Assembly: GCF_002018365.1 (NCBI RefSeq)
Contig: NZ_MVKX01000005.1
Coordinates: 1-64,000 of the forward strand
Direction of reading: 5' to 3'
DNA length: 64,000 nucleotides
DNA from: Acinetobacter amyesii
Lineage (GTDB): Bacteria > Pseudomonadota > Gammaproteobacteria > Pseudomonadales > Moraxellaceae
In this document: piece by piece, positions 28,451 through 37,958 of the stretch
Numbering within the stretch: position 1 is the first letter of the stretch
Layout: each line of letters opens with the position of its first letter
Made by a program: the position numbers and the translations under genes
The notes under the pieces: model-generated
Told to the model about the DNA's origin: nothing
Databases searched by the model: none
Seen by the model: the letters and a program-made list of their open reading frames with translations, nothing else

Positions 28451-28621
28451 CGTCGATTACTCCTAAGATTTAAGAAGGTTTAGCTGTCATCGCAATTGAT
28501 CACTCTTGTATCGCTACAAGGAAGGCTTAAAAAAGCAGACCAACACCATAACAGACCATTCTTTTGGCCCACCGAGACGGATACCGTCAGAGCTAAGCAC
28601 AACAAGTTGGGGCAAATTATA
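28451..28621 (-). promoter_or_regulatory. rpmE promoter and structured leader
   Basis: On the minus strand TATAAT (28616-28621) is preceded at 17 bases by a weak TTTATT. The predicted leader of about 155 bases holds hairpins GACGG-ATA-CCGTC (28575-28587) and CTTGTA-TCGC-TACAAG (28504-28519). Long L31 leaders in gammaproteobacteria are known autoregulatory RNAs; membership here is not tested. Confidence 0.5.
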
Positions 28622-28667
28622 GCTGATTTTTTAATGTTAATAAATAGATATTCAAGGCTGAATCGCT

Positions 28668-29138
28668 CTACTCTTTAGGTTGAGCTTGCTCTAAATATTT
28701 CTGATATTGTAATTCGACTGTACGCTGAAATTGGGCTTGATCAAAATGGTTTAATTTTTCAATAAATGCAGGACAAAACGTCGCTGCATTTACTGGCTGT
28801 AATGATTTGCTCATGCCCTCTAACATGCCTTGAAGCTGCTGTTTAAATTGTGCATCGACGGGCTGATCAACATCTTTTGCCTTTAATGGCTCTACACCAT
28901 TAAAACGGGCCGCCTGAACCGCAGCAATTAATTTAAGCTTTGCAGCTTGATAAGCCTGATCTAATTCCGTATTCATCTGTGGTTGTCGATCACGACAAAA
29001 ATCTAGCATGGGCTGTAGGCTGATGAGCGGCATTTTTTCAATGACATCACGGTTACTATTTAAAGATAAATCCTCTTGAGCATGAACGACTGTGTTCATA
29101 CCCAAGAATAAAATGAAGAAGCCTCTTTTAATTTTCAT
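28668..29138 (-). CDS. Periplasmic protein of unknown function
   Basis: 156 residues. A classical signal peptide (MKIKRGFFILFLGMNTVVHA, 1-20) with cleavage at AHA-like VHA|QE. The mature part is helical and charged, with two cysteines (FCRD near 48 and FCPAF near 127) that may form a disulfide. I do not recognise the family. It stands alone on the minus strand upstream of rpmE, with the BASS transporter gene preceding it. Confidence 0.65.
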   Translation of the reverse strand: MKIKRGFFILFLGMNTVVHAQEDLSLNSNRDVIEKMPLISLQPMLDFCRDRQPQMNTELDQAYQAAKLKLIAAVQAARFNGVEPLKAKDVDQPVDAQFKQQLQGMLEGMSKSLQPVNAATFCPAFIEKLNHFDQAQFQRTVELQYQKYLEQAQPKE

Positions 29139-29189
29139 GATTTTTTTTCATCTATATAAGGTATTTTAAAAGGACGTACTCATCTCGCC

Positions 29190-30164
29190 CTATTCTTGCC
29201 CACGGCTTTGTTTTGCCCAAAGGTTGGCAATCACACCACAGACCATCAACTGAATTTGGTGAAAGATCATAATCGGTAAAACTATCATCCCCATCGGCTG
29301 CCCAATAAATAAAATTTGTGCCATGGGCACGCCACTCGCCAAGGTTTTTTTAGAGCCACAAAAGAAAATCGTCTTTTGATCAGCTCGGCTAAAGCCCAAC
29401 CAACGTGGCACATATAACGCCAATAACATAATAATCGTTAACAGGACTGAGCACGCCACAATCAATAGGAATAAGGTCATACCACTCACTTGATGCCATA
29501 GCCCTGCCACCACTGCACTACTGAATGCACCATAGACCACCATCAAAATTGAGCCCTGATCAAATACCTTCACGATTTTTGGCATTTTCTTCATATAAGG
29601 AAACACCCAAGGACGGAGGAGCTGCCCTAAAATGAAGGGAATGAGTAATAACAGGGTAATTTGGATAATAGATGCAGTCGGATCATAGTTATGTTGTGAC
29701 TGGCCGAGAATAAAATAGGCCACCATCACTGGGGTAATAAACATCCCAATAATATTTGAAAATGATGCACTACAGACTGCGCCAGCAACATTACCCTGTG
29801 CTACCGAAGTAAATGCAATGGAAGACTGTACTGTCGAAGGTAAGAAGCACATAAACAAAAAGCCCCAATACAACTCTTGCCCTAACATCGGCACAAGGAT
29901 TGGTTTCGCCATTAAACCCAGTAATGGAAATAATGCAAAGGTAAAAGCAAAAACTAAAGCATGCAACTTCCAGTGCATTATGCCTTCAACAACAGCCTCA
30001 CGAGATAACTTTGCACCATGGAGAAAAAATAAAATGGCAATTGCAGCCGTGGTAATATAGCCAAAGATTTCTGCAGCTTGTCCACTAACAGGCAAAAAAG
30101 TCGCAAGTATGACCATTACAAAAAGTAGAATGGTAAAACGATCCAAAGCCAACATTTTCAGCAT
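29190..30164 (-). CDS. Bile acid:sodium symporter family transporter (YfeH-like)
   Basis: 324 residues from ATG 30164, chosen because AGGA lies about six bases upstream and because MLKMLALDRFTILL aligns with the known start of E. coli YfeH; a frame open to 30218 would add 18 non-conserved residues. About ten membrane helices; FFLHGAKLSREAVVEG near 47-62 and FLPSTVQSSIAFTSVAQGN near 110-128 are the sodium-binding family signatures. YfeH-like members are putative sodium-coupled organic anion transporters without firm substrate. Confidence 0.85.
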   Translation of the reverse strand: MLKMLALDRFTILLFVMVILATFLPVSGQAAEIFGYITTAAIAILFFLHGAKLSREAVVEGIMHWKLHALVFAFTFALFPLLGLMAKPILVPMLGQELYWGFLFMCFLPSTVQSSIAFTSVAQGNVAGAVCSASFSNIIGMFITPVMVAYFILGQSQHNYDPTASIIQITLLLLIPFILGQLLRPWVFPYMKKMPKIVKVFDQGSILMVVYGAFSSAVVAGLWHQVSGMTLFLLIVACSVLLTIIMLLALYVPRWLGFSRADQKTIFFCGSKKTLASGVPMAQILFIGQPMGMIVLPIMIFHQIQLMVCGVIANLWAKQSRGQE

Positions 30165-30387
30165 AACAACATCCTGTACATATTTCCTTTTAAAGCTCAT
30201 CGACAAAAAAATGCCCAATAAGCTAAATTTACCATTGAGTAAATTTCATCTTACTGGGCCATATAAATAAAGCCAGCTTTTCTCCGATATATTCATTATT
30301 TTAAATGTTGATAGTGAGCTCAGCTCAAAAATATTTATAAATAAGAATATTCAGAATTACAGATGACTTTAAATAAATGATTGCAGA

Positions 30388-30789
30388 TTAATTATTTCGT
30401 GCATTTGAGTCTTGTTGGATCAGCTCAATTTTATAGCCATCTGGATCTTCAACAAAGGCAATGACGGTCACACCACCTTTCATTGGCCCTGCTTCGCGCA
30501 CTACGTTACCGCCACGTGCTTTAATTTCTTCACAAGCCTTGTAAGCGTCATCTACAGCAATAGCGATATGGCCATAAGCATTACCCAATTCATAACTATC
30601 TGTATCCCAGTTATGCGTTAACTCGAGTACGGTATGATTTTCTTCATCACCATAGCCCACAAATGCCAAAGTAAAACGACCTTCTTCATAATCACGCTTA
30701 CGAAGCAAAGTCATACCGAGTACTTCAGTATAGAACGCCAATGAACGCTCTAAATTGCCTACACGTAACATGGTATGCAGCATGCGCAT
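30388..30789 (-). CDS. gloA: Lactoylglutathione lyase (glyoxalase I)
   Basis: 133 residues. It converts the methylglyoxal-glutathione hemithioacetal to S-lactoylglutathione. The metal ligands are His5 (LHTM), a Glu in TVLELTHNW, His in YGHIAIAV and Glu in GYKIELI, the full set of bacterial Ni-type GloA. I chose ATG 30789 because [16 protein letters not shown] is the universal start and AGGAAAC precedes it; the frame open to 30813 adds eight residues. Confidence 0.95.
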   Translation of the reverse strand: MRMLHTMLRVGNLERSLAFYTEVLGMTLLRKRDYEEGRFTLAFVGYGDEENHTVLELTHNWDTDSYELGNAYGHIAIAVDDAYKACEEIKARGGNVVREAGPMKGGVTVIAFVEDPDGYKIELIQQDSNARNN

Positions 30790-30940
30790 AATCGAGTTTC
30801 CTAAATCTATCATTATGTTTGAATACTATAGGGATTTAACATGCAAAGTTCAATTTAAGTCTAGAGCACATATACCGCCTTATTTCAAATATCCTTGTCC
30901 AAAACCGTAGACCTGCTTAGGCTATTTTACAGCTTAGAAT

Positions 30941-30974
30941 AAAAAAGCCCACTCATACTGAATAGGCTTTTTTT
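30941..30974 (-). terminator. Terminator after ampG
   Basis: Stem AAAAAAGCC/GGCTTTTTT with an imperfect internal pairing and a long U-run on the minus strand. Confidence 0.75.
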
Positions 30975-30987
30975 AAGTTAAATTGAA

Positions 30988-33132
30988 TTATGAACTTGAT
31001 TTCTGTTCATGCTCTTTCAATAGTTTAGCAACCCAAACCACTAAAATTAAAATCGGAATACCAATTAGAGTTGTCATCAAGAAAAAGTTCGGATAACCGA
31101 TATTGGTCACAATCGTACCCGAGTAACCACCTAAAATTTTAGGGGTTAAAGTCATTAATGAACTAAAGATGGCATATTGAACGGCTGTGAAAGAAACACT
31201 GGTCAAGCTCGATAAAAATGCAATAAATGCCGCACCAGCAAGACCTGACGCCAAATTATCAACAATAATCGCAAAATATAGCCACAGCGAACTATAAGGC
31301 TTAATGATCTTACCTTTGACGTCCACATTCTGTTCAGCACTAGCCAAATTAATCGGTTGAATATCAACACCAAGCACACCTGACATATTGGCTGATGTAT
31401 TCACTTGATATGTTAAATCGACACTCTTTTTCACTACATCATTTTCTAGTAGTTGAGCCGTTAATGTTTTTTGCTTTGCTGTTTCGAGCGCTTGACCTGG
31501 AATTGCAGCACTAAAAACACCAGTTTTATCAAGCTTCGCGTCGAATGGTTTAGCATCCAAAATAATTTGAATTTTTTGATTTTCTTTTAACTCGCCTGCC
31601 AAGTATTGTCCACGGACCACGATACTATTTGCAGTCTCTTGAGCTGAAATCGTGTTATCTGAAGTCACTGGCAGCAACATCATTGCTGCGTTTGAAAAAG
31701 CATTATTCAAATACGGCAAACTCACCTGTACTGGATGTTGATTCTTCGACTGATAATCCGCACTGACTTTAATATTTTGATCTGCAGCCAAGACTGCTTT
31801 TGGAATTTGAACTGCCCAAGCACCCGTATCATCCGGCGTCGCTGTATATTGCTGCCCTGCTACATTTACAGTGACATCGCTCAATGGCTGACCTGATTTG
31901 ACCAAACCGATAAAAATCAAGTTTGTTGAACTTGCTAAAATCGCACCGACAAACATCAGTTTCATAATGTTCATGCGCTGCGCTAGCAAACCACCAAGGA
32001 AGCCGCCAACCAAGCTAAATATCACACCATAGACTTTTACAGCTTCAGCAATCTGCTCTTTGGTAAAGTTTAAATCTTGATAAAACACATTAGAAATGAC
32101 GCCGGCGATAATATCGGAAATACGGTAAAAACCAATGAGTAATAACAGCACTAAAGCCAGTTTTAGACCATAGCGCTTAAAGAAATCTGCAACTGGATTA
32201 ACCCAAGTTTCAAATGCCATCTGCTTATTTACAGCACCTGATTTCACTAAAACTGAACCGATACCAAAAGCAACCACAGCTGAACCAATAAAGCGCACAG
32301 CCTCTAAACAGAACAAGGCGAATGAGTCTGAAATTTGCCACTGCTCTTTCAAGCTTTCAACAGCAATACCTGAATAGATATAACTCAAAACAAAGGCAAC
32401 CACTGCAGCAAAAAATACAGCAACTAAACGATAATAGTCAGTCCGTTTATAATGCTTTTGTACACGGTCAACCTGCGGCTCACGTATCGATAAAGTTGTG
32501 ATAATACCGATAACCATCACAGCAGCCATTGCAAGGTAAGTATATTTCCAAGCTTCATAAATATAGTTACCTTTGGCCGTACCTAAATATGCAGCCAAAA
32601 ATAACGCCCCTGCACCTGCCACGATCATGCCGATACGATAACCTGCATTATAGGTCGAAGCTAAAACGGTCTGCATTTCAGTTTCTGCCAACTCAATACG
32701 ATATGCATCAATCACAATGTCTTGCGTTGCGGCAGAAAAACCAAGTAGTACGGCTCCAGCGGCCATTTGGTAAATATAGCTTTGTCCTAAAGCTGGGTCT
32801 GAAAATGCCATGATACAAATTGCACAGATAATGAGAACCTGAGCGATCAATAACCATGCACGGCGACGTCCGAGTTGCTTAGTTAAAAATGGTACAGGCA
32901 ACTCATCAATTAATGGCGCCCAAACAAACTTAAACGAATAGCCAAGCGCTGCCCAACTAAAAAAAGTCACTGCACTTTTATCAATCCCTGCTTCACCTAA
33001 CCAAAGCGATAAACTGGAAAAGATCAGTAAAATTGGAATACCGGCCGAAAAGCCAAGAAAAAGCATAATCAGCGCACGTCGGTCTAAAAATGCAGTAAAA
33101 GCAGATTTCCATCCTGAAGCTTGTGTTGTCAT
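30988..33132 (-). CDS. ampG: AmpG-like muropeptide MFS permease with Ig-like insert
   Basis: 714 residues, far longer than E. coli AmpG (491). GFSAGIPILLIFSSLSLWL (27-45), WAPLIDELPVPFLTKQLGRR (71-90) and GFSAATQDIVIDAYRIE (131-147) are AmpG signatures; the permease imports anhydromuropeptides for cell-wall recycling and beta-lactamase signalling. Between helices near 410 and 613 lies about 200 non-membrane residues. The segments TVNVAGQQYTATPDDTGAWA (421-440) and IQIILDAKPFDAKLDKTGVF (521-540) look like bacterial Ig-like strands. The remaining helices follow to 707. The Lon-like gene is divergent. Confidence 0.85.
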   Translation of the reverse strand: MTTQASGWKSAFTAFLDRRALIMLFLGFSAGIPILLIFSSLSLWLGEAGIDKSAVTFFSWAALGYSFKFVWAPLIDELPVPFLTKQLGRRRAWLLIAQVLIICAICIMAFSDPALGQSYIYQMAAGAVLLGFSAATQDIVIDAYRIELAETEMQTVLASTYNAGYRIGMIVAGAGALFLAAYLGTAKGNYIYEAWKYTYLAMAAVMVIGIITTLSIREPQVDRVQKHYKRTDYYRLVAVFFAAVVAFVLSYIYSGIAVESLKEQWQISDSFALFCLEAVRFIGSAVVAFGIGSVLVKSGAVNKQMAFETWVNPVADFFKRYGLKLALVLLLLIGFYRISDIIAGVISNVFYQDLNFTKEQIAEAVKVYGVIFSLVGGFLGGLLAQRMNIMKLMFVGAILASSTNLIFIGLVKSGQPLSDVTVNVAGQQYTATPDDTGAWAVQIPKAVLAADQNIKVSADYQSKNQHPVQVSLPYLNNAFSNAAMMLLPVTSDNTISAQETANSIVVRGQYLAGELKENQKIQIILDAKPFDAKLDKTGVFSAAIPGQALETAKQKTLTAQLLENDVVKKSVDLTYQVNTSANMSGVLGVDIQPINLASAEQNVDVKGKIIKPYSSLWLYFAIIVDNLASGLAGAAFIAFLSSLTSVSFTAVQYAIFSSLMTLTPKILGGYSGTIVTNIGYPNFFLMTTLIGIPILILVVWVAKLLKEHEQKSSS

Positions 33133-33316
33133 GACTCAGTTATTTTTGTCAAAATCGAATGTTGCTATTCAAGCGCTTAATGACAACGGTTTCAACAACA
33201 TTTATGAAATCATTGTTTTATTTTATCGATATTTCGCATGCTGTTGCTTGATCTTTGGCATTAAACCTGTATACCTTAATTACATATCTCTATTCTTTAG
33301 TTTTTTGGATTCAACA

Positions 33317-35956
33317 GTGACCCAGCGACTTGAACAAATTCACTCTTCTTTATCAACTACCATTAATGAAACCAACACAAAAAACTTAGCAGAAACAGTA
33401 ACGACACTAAAGAGCGCTTTTGATCAACCCGAAATACAGAATACTTTAACTAAAACCCAGTTGCAGCCGCTTCAGCTGACGCATACGCCTGAGCTTAAAA
33501 AAATTCCGACGTCTACCAAGCGGATCAAACCACTTAATGACTTTTTAGGACAAGATCGTGCCCGTGCTTCGGTCGAGGCTGGCATTGCATTACCCTACTC
33601 AGGCTATAACATTTTTGCTGTAGGTACCGCAGGCTTAGGTAAGCGCACGATGATTAAGCGCTTATTACAACAACACGCTAAAAATATGCCAACGCCTTCA
33701 GACTGGGTCTATGTCAATAATTTTAAGTTTCCGCGTGAACCGATTGCGCTGAAACTTCCTTCTGGTCAAGCGACAAAGTTCCAAACGTTATTACATCAAA
33801 GTTGGCAAACCACATTAAAACAACTTGAACGTCGCTTTACCGCAGAAACCTATCACAATCGCATTGAAATGATTCGCCAACATGCTGGTGATGAACAACA
33901 TCTTGCCTTAGTTGAATTAACCAGAGAAGGTGAAGAGCTTGATCTTAAACTGATTTCTCAGGATGATGATCATTGCTTTGTTCCCGTACATTTGGTCGAT
34001 AACAAATACCAAGAAATGTCCAAAGAAGACATCAATGCTTTAAGCAGCAAACAACGTGCTGAAATTGCGTCAAACGTCCGTTATATGGATAAAAAACTCG
34101 AACGCCTTGGTCTGCATCTTGGTGATCTTGAAGATGATGCTCGCGATAAAGTTCAGGTTTTGAACCGTGAAATTGCTAAACAAGTCGTCATGCCGCGTAT
34201 TGATGTGATTCAAAATAAATTCAGCATGGTTGAAGGCTTGGAAGATTATCTGAAGCAATATGCAGATGACATCATTCAAAATGTTGAGTTTGTTCTTGAG
34301 CAAGAAGAGGATGACTTTACACCGGGTCAATTTAACCGCGTACCATCTCGCTACCAAGCAAACATCATTGCCACACATAAACCTAATGCTGGTGCGCCAG
34401 TTATTTTTGAAGATTTCCCTACCCATTACAATTTGTTAGGTCATGTCGAACAACTGACTCAAAACGGCACCATCACCACAGACTTTACGTTAATCCGTCC
34501 CGGTGCATTACATAAGGCCAATGGTGGTTTCCTTATTTTGGAAGCTGAACAACTTTTAGAGCAGCCTTATGCATGGCAAGGTCTCAAACGTGCATTAAAG
34601 TCAGGACATTTAAAGCTGTCGTCACTTGAGCATATGCTCACGCTGACAGGCAGTATTTCGATTGAGCCTGAAGCTATTGATTTAAATATCAAAGTGATCC
34701 TGCTTGCTGAGCCTGATATTTATTACGATATTTTAGAACTCGAACCTGAACTTGGAAGTGTCTTTAAAATTCGTGCCGATTTTACCGATACATTACAACG
34801 TAATGACATTAATGAGCAGGCATATATGCAGCTGATTGCTGACTATGTGCAAACAGACAAACTTCTGCCGTTTGACCGTACGGCTCTCGCAGCACTGTTA
34901 ACTGATTCAAGTCGTCAAGCTGAAGATCAAAGCTCTTTGTCATTACATGCCCTCACCTTAGGTGATTTGATTCGTGAAGCACATCATCATGCAGCCCTCG
35001 CTGGCGATAAAATGGTGACAGAAACACATATCAACACCGCTCTTGATCATCGTAAATACCGTCTAGGCTACTTACGTGAATTGTATTGGCAAGATCTCAG
35101 TCGCGGTACACAGTTAATCGAAACCAAAGGTCATCGATTCGGGCAGATCAACGCCCTCTCTGTGATTCAATATGCAGATGTTGAATTTGGTTTACCGTCA
35201 CGCTTAACAGCTTCCGTTTATCAAGGCGGCGGCGATATTTTAGATATTGAGCGTAGCGTAGAACTCGGTGGTTCTCTACATGCCAAAGGTGTCCTGCTGA
35301 TGTCAAGTTTCTTAAAGGCACATTTTGGTCGGGAACAAATTTTACATTTTTCTGCTGCCCTTGCCTTTGAGCAAAGCTATGGTCAAGTGGATGGCGACAG
35401 TGCAACTGTTGCAGAGCTTTCAGCACTGATTTCAGCTATTAGCCAATTGCCAATCGATCAATCTTGGGCAATCACTGGCTCAATGAACCAATTGGGTCAA
35501 GTTCAACCGATTGGGGGTGTAAATGCCAAAATTGAAGGCTTCTATGATGCATGTAAATTACAAGGGTTGACCGGTAAGCAAGGTGTGATTATTCCACGCC
35601 AAAATATGCAGCACTTGATGTTACGTAAAGACGTGATTGAAGCTGTGCAACAAGGTCAATTCCATATTCATGCTATTGATACCATTGATCAAGCGTTAGA
35701 AATTTTGATGGCGCGTCCAGTGGGCACGCTTGATAAAAAAGGTCGTTATAGCAAAGGCTCAATCTATGCTGCTGTCATGGAGCAACTTGAGTACTGGCAA
35801 GCGATTGAAGATGGTGCTGAGTTTGAGGAAGAAGAGCCAAAGAAAAAGAAAAAAAAGAAGAAGTCAAAAAAGGACAAAGATAAAAAGGCAAAGAAGTCTG
35901 AAGCTCAAGACAGTACTGCTGAAAATGTGCAAGTTATTGAAGAAAATCCGTCATAA
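33317..35956 (+). CDS. Lon-like ATP-dependent protease (LonB/YcbZ group)
   Basis: 879 residues from GTG 33317. The frame is open to 33131, but those 62 residues are hydrophobic, cysteine-rich and overlap the divergent ampG start and promoter zone. Walker A-like AVGTAGLGKRT lies near 98, a substrate-coupling AAA region (HKANGGFLILEAEQLLEQPY) near 396, and the Lon-type S16 protease domain is C-terminal with catalytic Ser in DGDSATVAEL and Lys in GGVNAKIEG. The last 50 residues are an acidic then strongly lysine-rich tail. It is probably cytosolic and acts on misfolded or regulatory proteins; targets are unknown. Confidence 0.82.
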   Translation: MTQRLEQIHSSLSTTINETNTKNLAETVTTLKSAFDQPEIQNTLTKTQLQPLQLTHTPELKKIPTSTKRIKPLNDFLGQDRARASVEAGIALPYSGYNIFAVGTAGLGKRTMIKRLLQQHAKNMPTPSDWVYVNNFKFPREPIALKLPSGQATKFQTLLHQSWQTTLKQLERRFTAETYHNRIEMIRQHAGDEQHLALVELTREGEELDLKLISQDDDHCFVPVHLVDNKYQEMSKEDINALSSKQRAEIASNVRYMDKKLERLGLHLGDLEDDARDKVQVLNREIAKQVVMPRIDVIQNKFSMVEGLEDYLKQYADDIIQNVEFVLEQEEDDFTPGQFNRVPSRYQANIIATHKPNAGAPVIFEDFPTHYNLLGHVEQLTQNGTITTDFTLIRPGALHKANGGFLILEAEQLLEQPYAWQGLKRALKSGHLKLSSLEHMLTLTGSISIEPEAIDLNIKVILLAEPDIYYDILELEPELGSVFKIRADFTDTLQRNDINEQAYMQLIADYVQTDKLLPFDRTALAALLTDSSRQAEDQSSLSLHALTLGDLIREAHHHAALAGDKMVTETHINTALDHRKYRLGYLRELYWQDLSRGTQLIETKGHRFGQINALSVIQYADVEFGLPSRLTASVYQGGGDILDIERSVELGGSLHAKGVLLMSSFLKAHFGREQILHFSAALAFEQSYGQVDGDSATVAELSALISAISQLPIDQSWAITGSMNQLGQVQPIGGVNAKIEGFYDACKLQGLTGKQGVIIPRQNMQHLMLRKDVIEAVQQGQFHIHAIDTIDQALEILMARPVGTLDKKGRYSKGSIYAAVMEQLEYWQAIEDGAEFEEEEPKKKKKKKKSKKDKDKKAKKSEAQDSTAENVQVIEENPS

Positions 35957-36068
35957 ATCTTCGATGAGTTTATTCATTTGTTGATTTTTCCACCATTCAT
36001 TGTGCTTTAAATGCCTATGAGGATGGTGGAAAAACGCATAAACTCCGACTTTTTTGATAATTAAGTCA

Positions 36069-36098
36069 TAAAAAAAGCGCCTTAAAGGCGCTATTTTT
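36069..36098. terminator. Bidirectional terminator, Lon-like gene / grxD
   Basis: Stem AGCGCC-TTAAA-GGCGCT with A-run and T-run flanks between convergent genes. Confidence 0.88.
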
Positions 36099-36138
36099 AT
36101 CTGTATCCAATGATTTAAATCATCAAATACACATCCAA

Positions 36139-36480
36139 TTAAGCTTCAGGAGCTGGGCTATATTGTTCAACTAAAGGTTGTAATTCACCTTTTTGGAACA
36201 TATCAAGCATAATGTCGCTACCACCGATCAACTCACCATTGATCCATAATTGTGGGAAAGTCGGCCAGTTTGCAATTTGTGGAAGAGTTGCGCGAATATC
36301 TTGATTTTCAAGAATATTTACATAAGCAAACGGACGACCAATTTGACTGAGCGCTTCTACTGCACGCGCAGAGAAACCACACTGTGGAAACTGTGGAGTG
36401 CCTTTCATGTAAAGTAGAACTGCGTGTTTAGCAATTTGGTCACGAATTAACGCTTCTGTATCGCGTGCTTGTTCAGTCAT
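36139..36480 (-). CDS. grxD: Monothiol glutaredoxin, Grx4 family
   Basis: 113 residues from ATG 36480, supported by GAGGATAT seven bases upstream; the frame is open to 36534 but those codons look non-coding. The active site is Cys34-Gly-Phe-Ser (QCGFSARA), preceded by VLLYMKGTPQFP, diagnostic of CGFS glutaredoxins. WPTFPQLWINGELIGGSDIM binds glutathione. These proteins carry and deliver [2Fe-2S] clusters, often with BolA. Confidence 0.95.
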   Translation of the reverse strand: MTEQARDTEALIRDQIAKHAVLLYMKGTPQFPQCGFSARAVEALSQIGRPFAYVNILENQDIRATLPQIANWPTFPQLWINGELIGGSDIMLDMFQKGELQPLVEQYSPAPEA

Positions 36481-36678
36481 TGATATATCCTCAATAAATC
36501 TGCTTCGCATTATACCCAAAACTGAGTAAAACAATATGACTAAAGCAATATTTCACGTTTTATTTACATTTCAGCTTTTCAAGTGAGCCATATTTTGCTT
36601 ATATAGACCTCTTGATGCTCATATATATATGGCGTCTCCTCTATATTATTTCAATCACCTGACAAATTAGAGTTAGTC

Positions 36679-37890
36679 ATGAATAACATTACCCTTGCCC
36701 CAGTACAAACTGATCAACCATCGCACTTGATGCCAGTCTTTGGCCGCCAACCGATCAGCTTTGTCCGAGGTCAAGGTGCTCACCTGTATACTGCAGATGG
36801 CACAGAATACTTAGACGCACTGACAGGTATCGCTGTTTGTGGTTTAGGTCACTCACATCCTGCAATTACAGCAGCAATTGCTGAACAGGCAGCGACCCTC
36901 ATTCATACCAGTAACTTATTTGAAGTGCCTTGGCAAACGGCTGCGGCGCAAAAATTAGCAGAAGTTGCGGGTATGGAAGAAGTTTTCTTCTCAAATAGTG
37001 GTGCAGAATCAAATGAAGGTGCAATCAAAATTGCACGTAAATTTGGTCATATGCAAGGTATCGCAACACCTAAAATTATCGTTGCTGATCATTCATTCCA
37101 TGGTCGTACCATGGCAACCTTATCTGCGACAGGTAACAAAAAAGTTCAAGAAGGCTTTGGCCCATTAGTTGAAGGTTTTATTCGTGTACCTTTCGGTGAT
37201 ATCGAAGCCATTGAAGAAGCAGCGATCCACCACCCTGACATCGTAGCGATTTTGGTTGAGCCGATCCAAGGTGAAGGTGGTGTAAACACTGCACCTCAAG
37301 GTTTTAGCTACCTCGAAGAAATTCGTCAAATCTGTAATCAGCACAACTGGTTAATGATGCTTGATGAAGTGCAAACAGGTAATGGTCGTACAGGTAAATA
37401 CTTTGCGTATCAACACACCAATATTGTTCCTGACGTGCTAACTACAGCTAAAGGTCTAGGTAATGGTTTCCCTATCGGCGCAGTCATGACTCAAGGTCGT
37501 GGAGTTGGCGTTTTAACAGCGGGTAACCACGGTTCAACTTATAGCGGTACAGCATTAGGTTCACGTGTGGTTTATACCGTGATTGATACTATTCAAAAAG
37601 AAAACCTTGTTGAAAATGCTGCAAATATGGGTGCATACCTTGTTGAGCAATTCACAGAGCAACTTGCCGAGCAAAACGTAACTGTTCGTGGTTTTGGTTT
37701 AATGGTCGGCATTGAATTACCAAAAGCATGTGGTGAACTTGTGAATATTGCACGTGATGAGCATCACTTGATTATTAACGTAACAGCAGGTTCTGTGATT
37801 CGTTTATTGCCTACGCTGAACATTAATAAAGAACAAGCGGATATCTTGATTGAACGCATTGTTAAAATGGTGAAAAACTTTCTAGCCTAA
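36679..37890 (+). CDS. argD: Acetylornithine aminotransferase (class III PLP)
   Basis: 403 residues. The PLP-binding lysine is in TTAKGLGNGFPIGA near 255, the aspartate in MLDEVQTG near 225, and EVFFSNSGAESNEGAIK near 100 and ADHSFHGRTMATLSATG near 135 are typical of ArgD/AstC. It interconverts acetylornithine and acetylglutamate semialdehyde in arginine synthesis; succinyl-ornithine activity is possible. It stands alone with its own terminator. Confidence 0.88.
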   Translation: MNNITLAPVQTDQPSHLMPVFGRQPISFVRGQGAHLYTADGTEYLDALTGIAVCGLGHSHPAITAAIAEQAATLIHTSNLFEVPWQTAAAQKLAEVAGMEEVFFSNSGAESNEGAIKIARKFGHMQGIATPKIIVADHSFHGRTMATLSATGNKKVQEGFGPLVEGFIRVPFGDIEAIEEAAIHHPDIVAILVEPIQGEGGVNTAPQGFSYLEEIRQICNQHNWLMMLDEVQTGNGRTGKYFAYQHTNIVPDVLTTAKGLGNGFPIGAVMTQGRGVGVLTAGNHGSTYSGTALGSRVVYTVIDTIQKENLVENAANMGAYLVEQFTEQLAEQNVTVRGFGLMVGIELPKACGELVNIARDEHHLIINVTAGSVIRLLPTLNINKEQADILIERIVKMVKNFLA

Positions 37891-37904
37891 TTTATGCCGA
37901 AAGT

Positions 37905-37933
37905 AAAAAAAGCCGCTAATTGCGGCTTTTTTT
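37905..37933. terminator. Bidirectional terminator, argD / LysR gene
   Basis: Stem AGCCGC-TAATT-GCGGCT with seven A and seven T on the two flanks. Confidence 0.9.
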
Positions 37934-37958
37934 ATAACTTTTTCAAGCTTTATTGTTC

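Noticed and set aside
33131..33316. N-terminal extension of the Lon-like protease to an ATG at 33131
   Set aside because: The 62 residues are hydrophobic and cysteine-rich, unlike the family, and overlap the divergent ampG start. GTG 33317 begins family-like sequence.
35840..35900. Phase-variable homopolymer tract in the Lon-like tail
   Set aside because: The longest A run is eight and is interrupted by G codons; a slip would only change the last few dozen residues.
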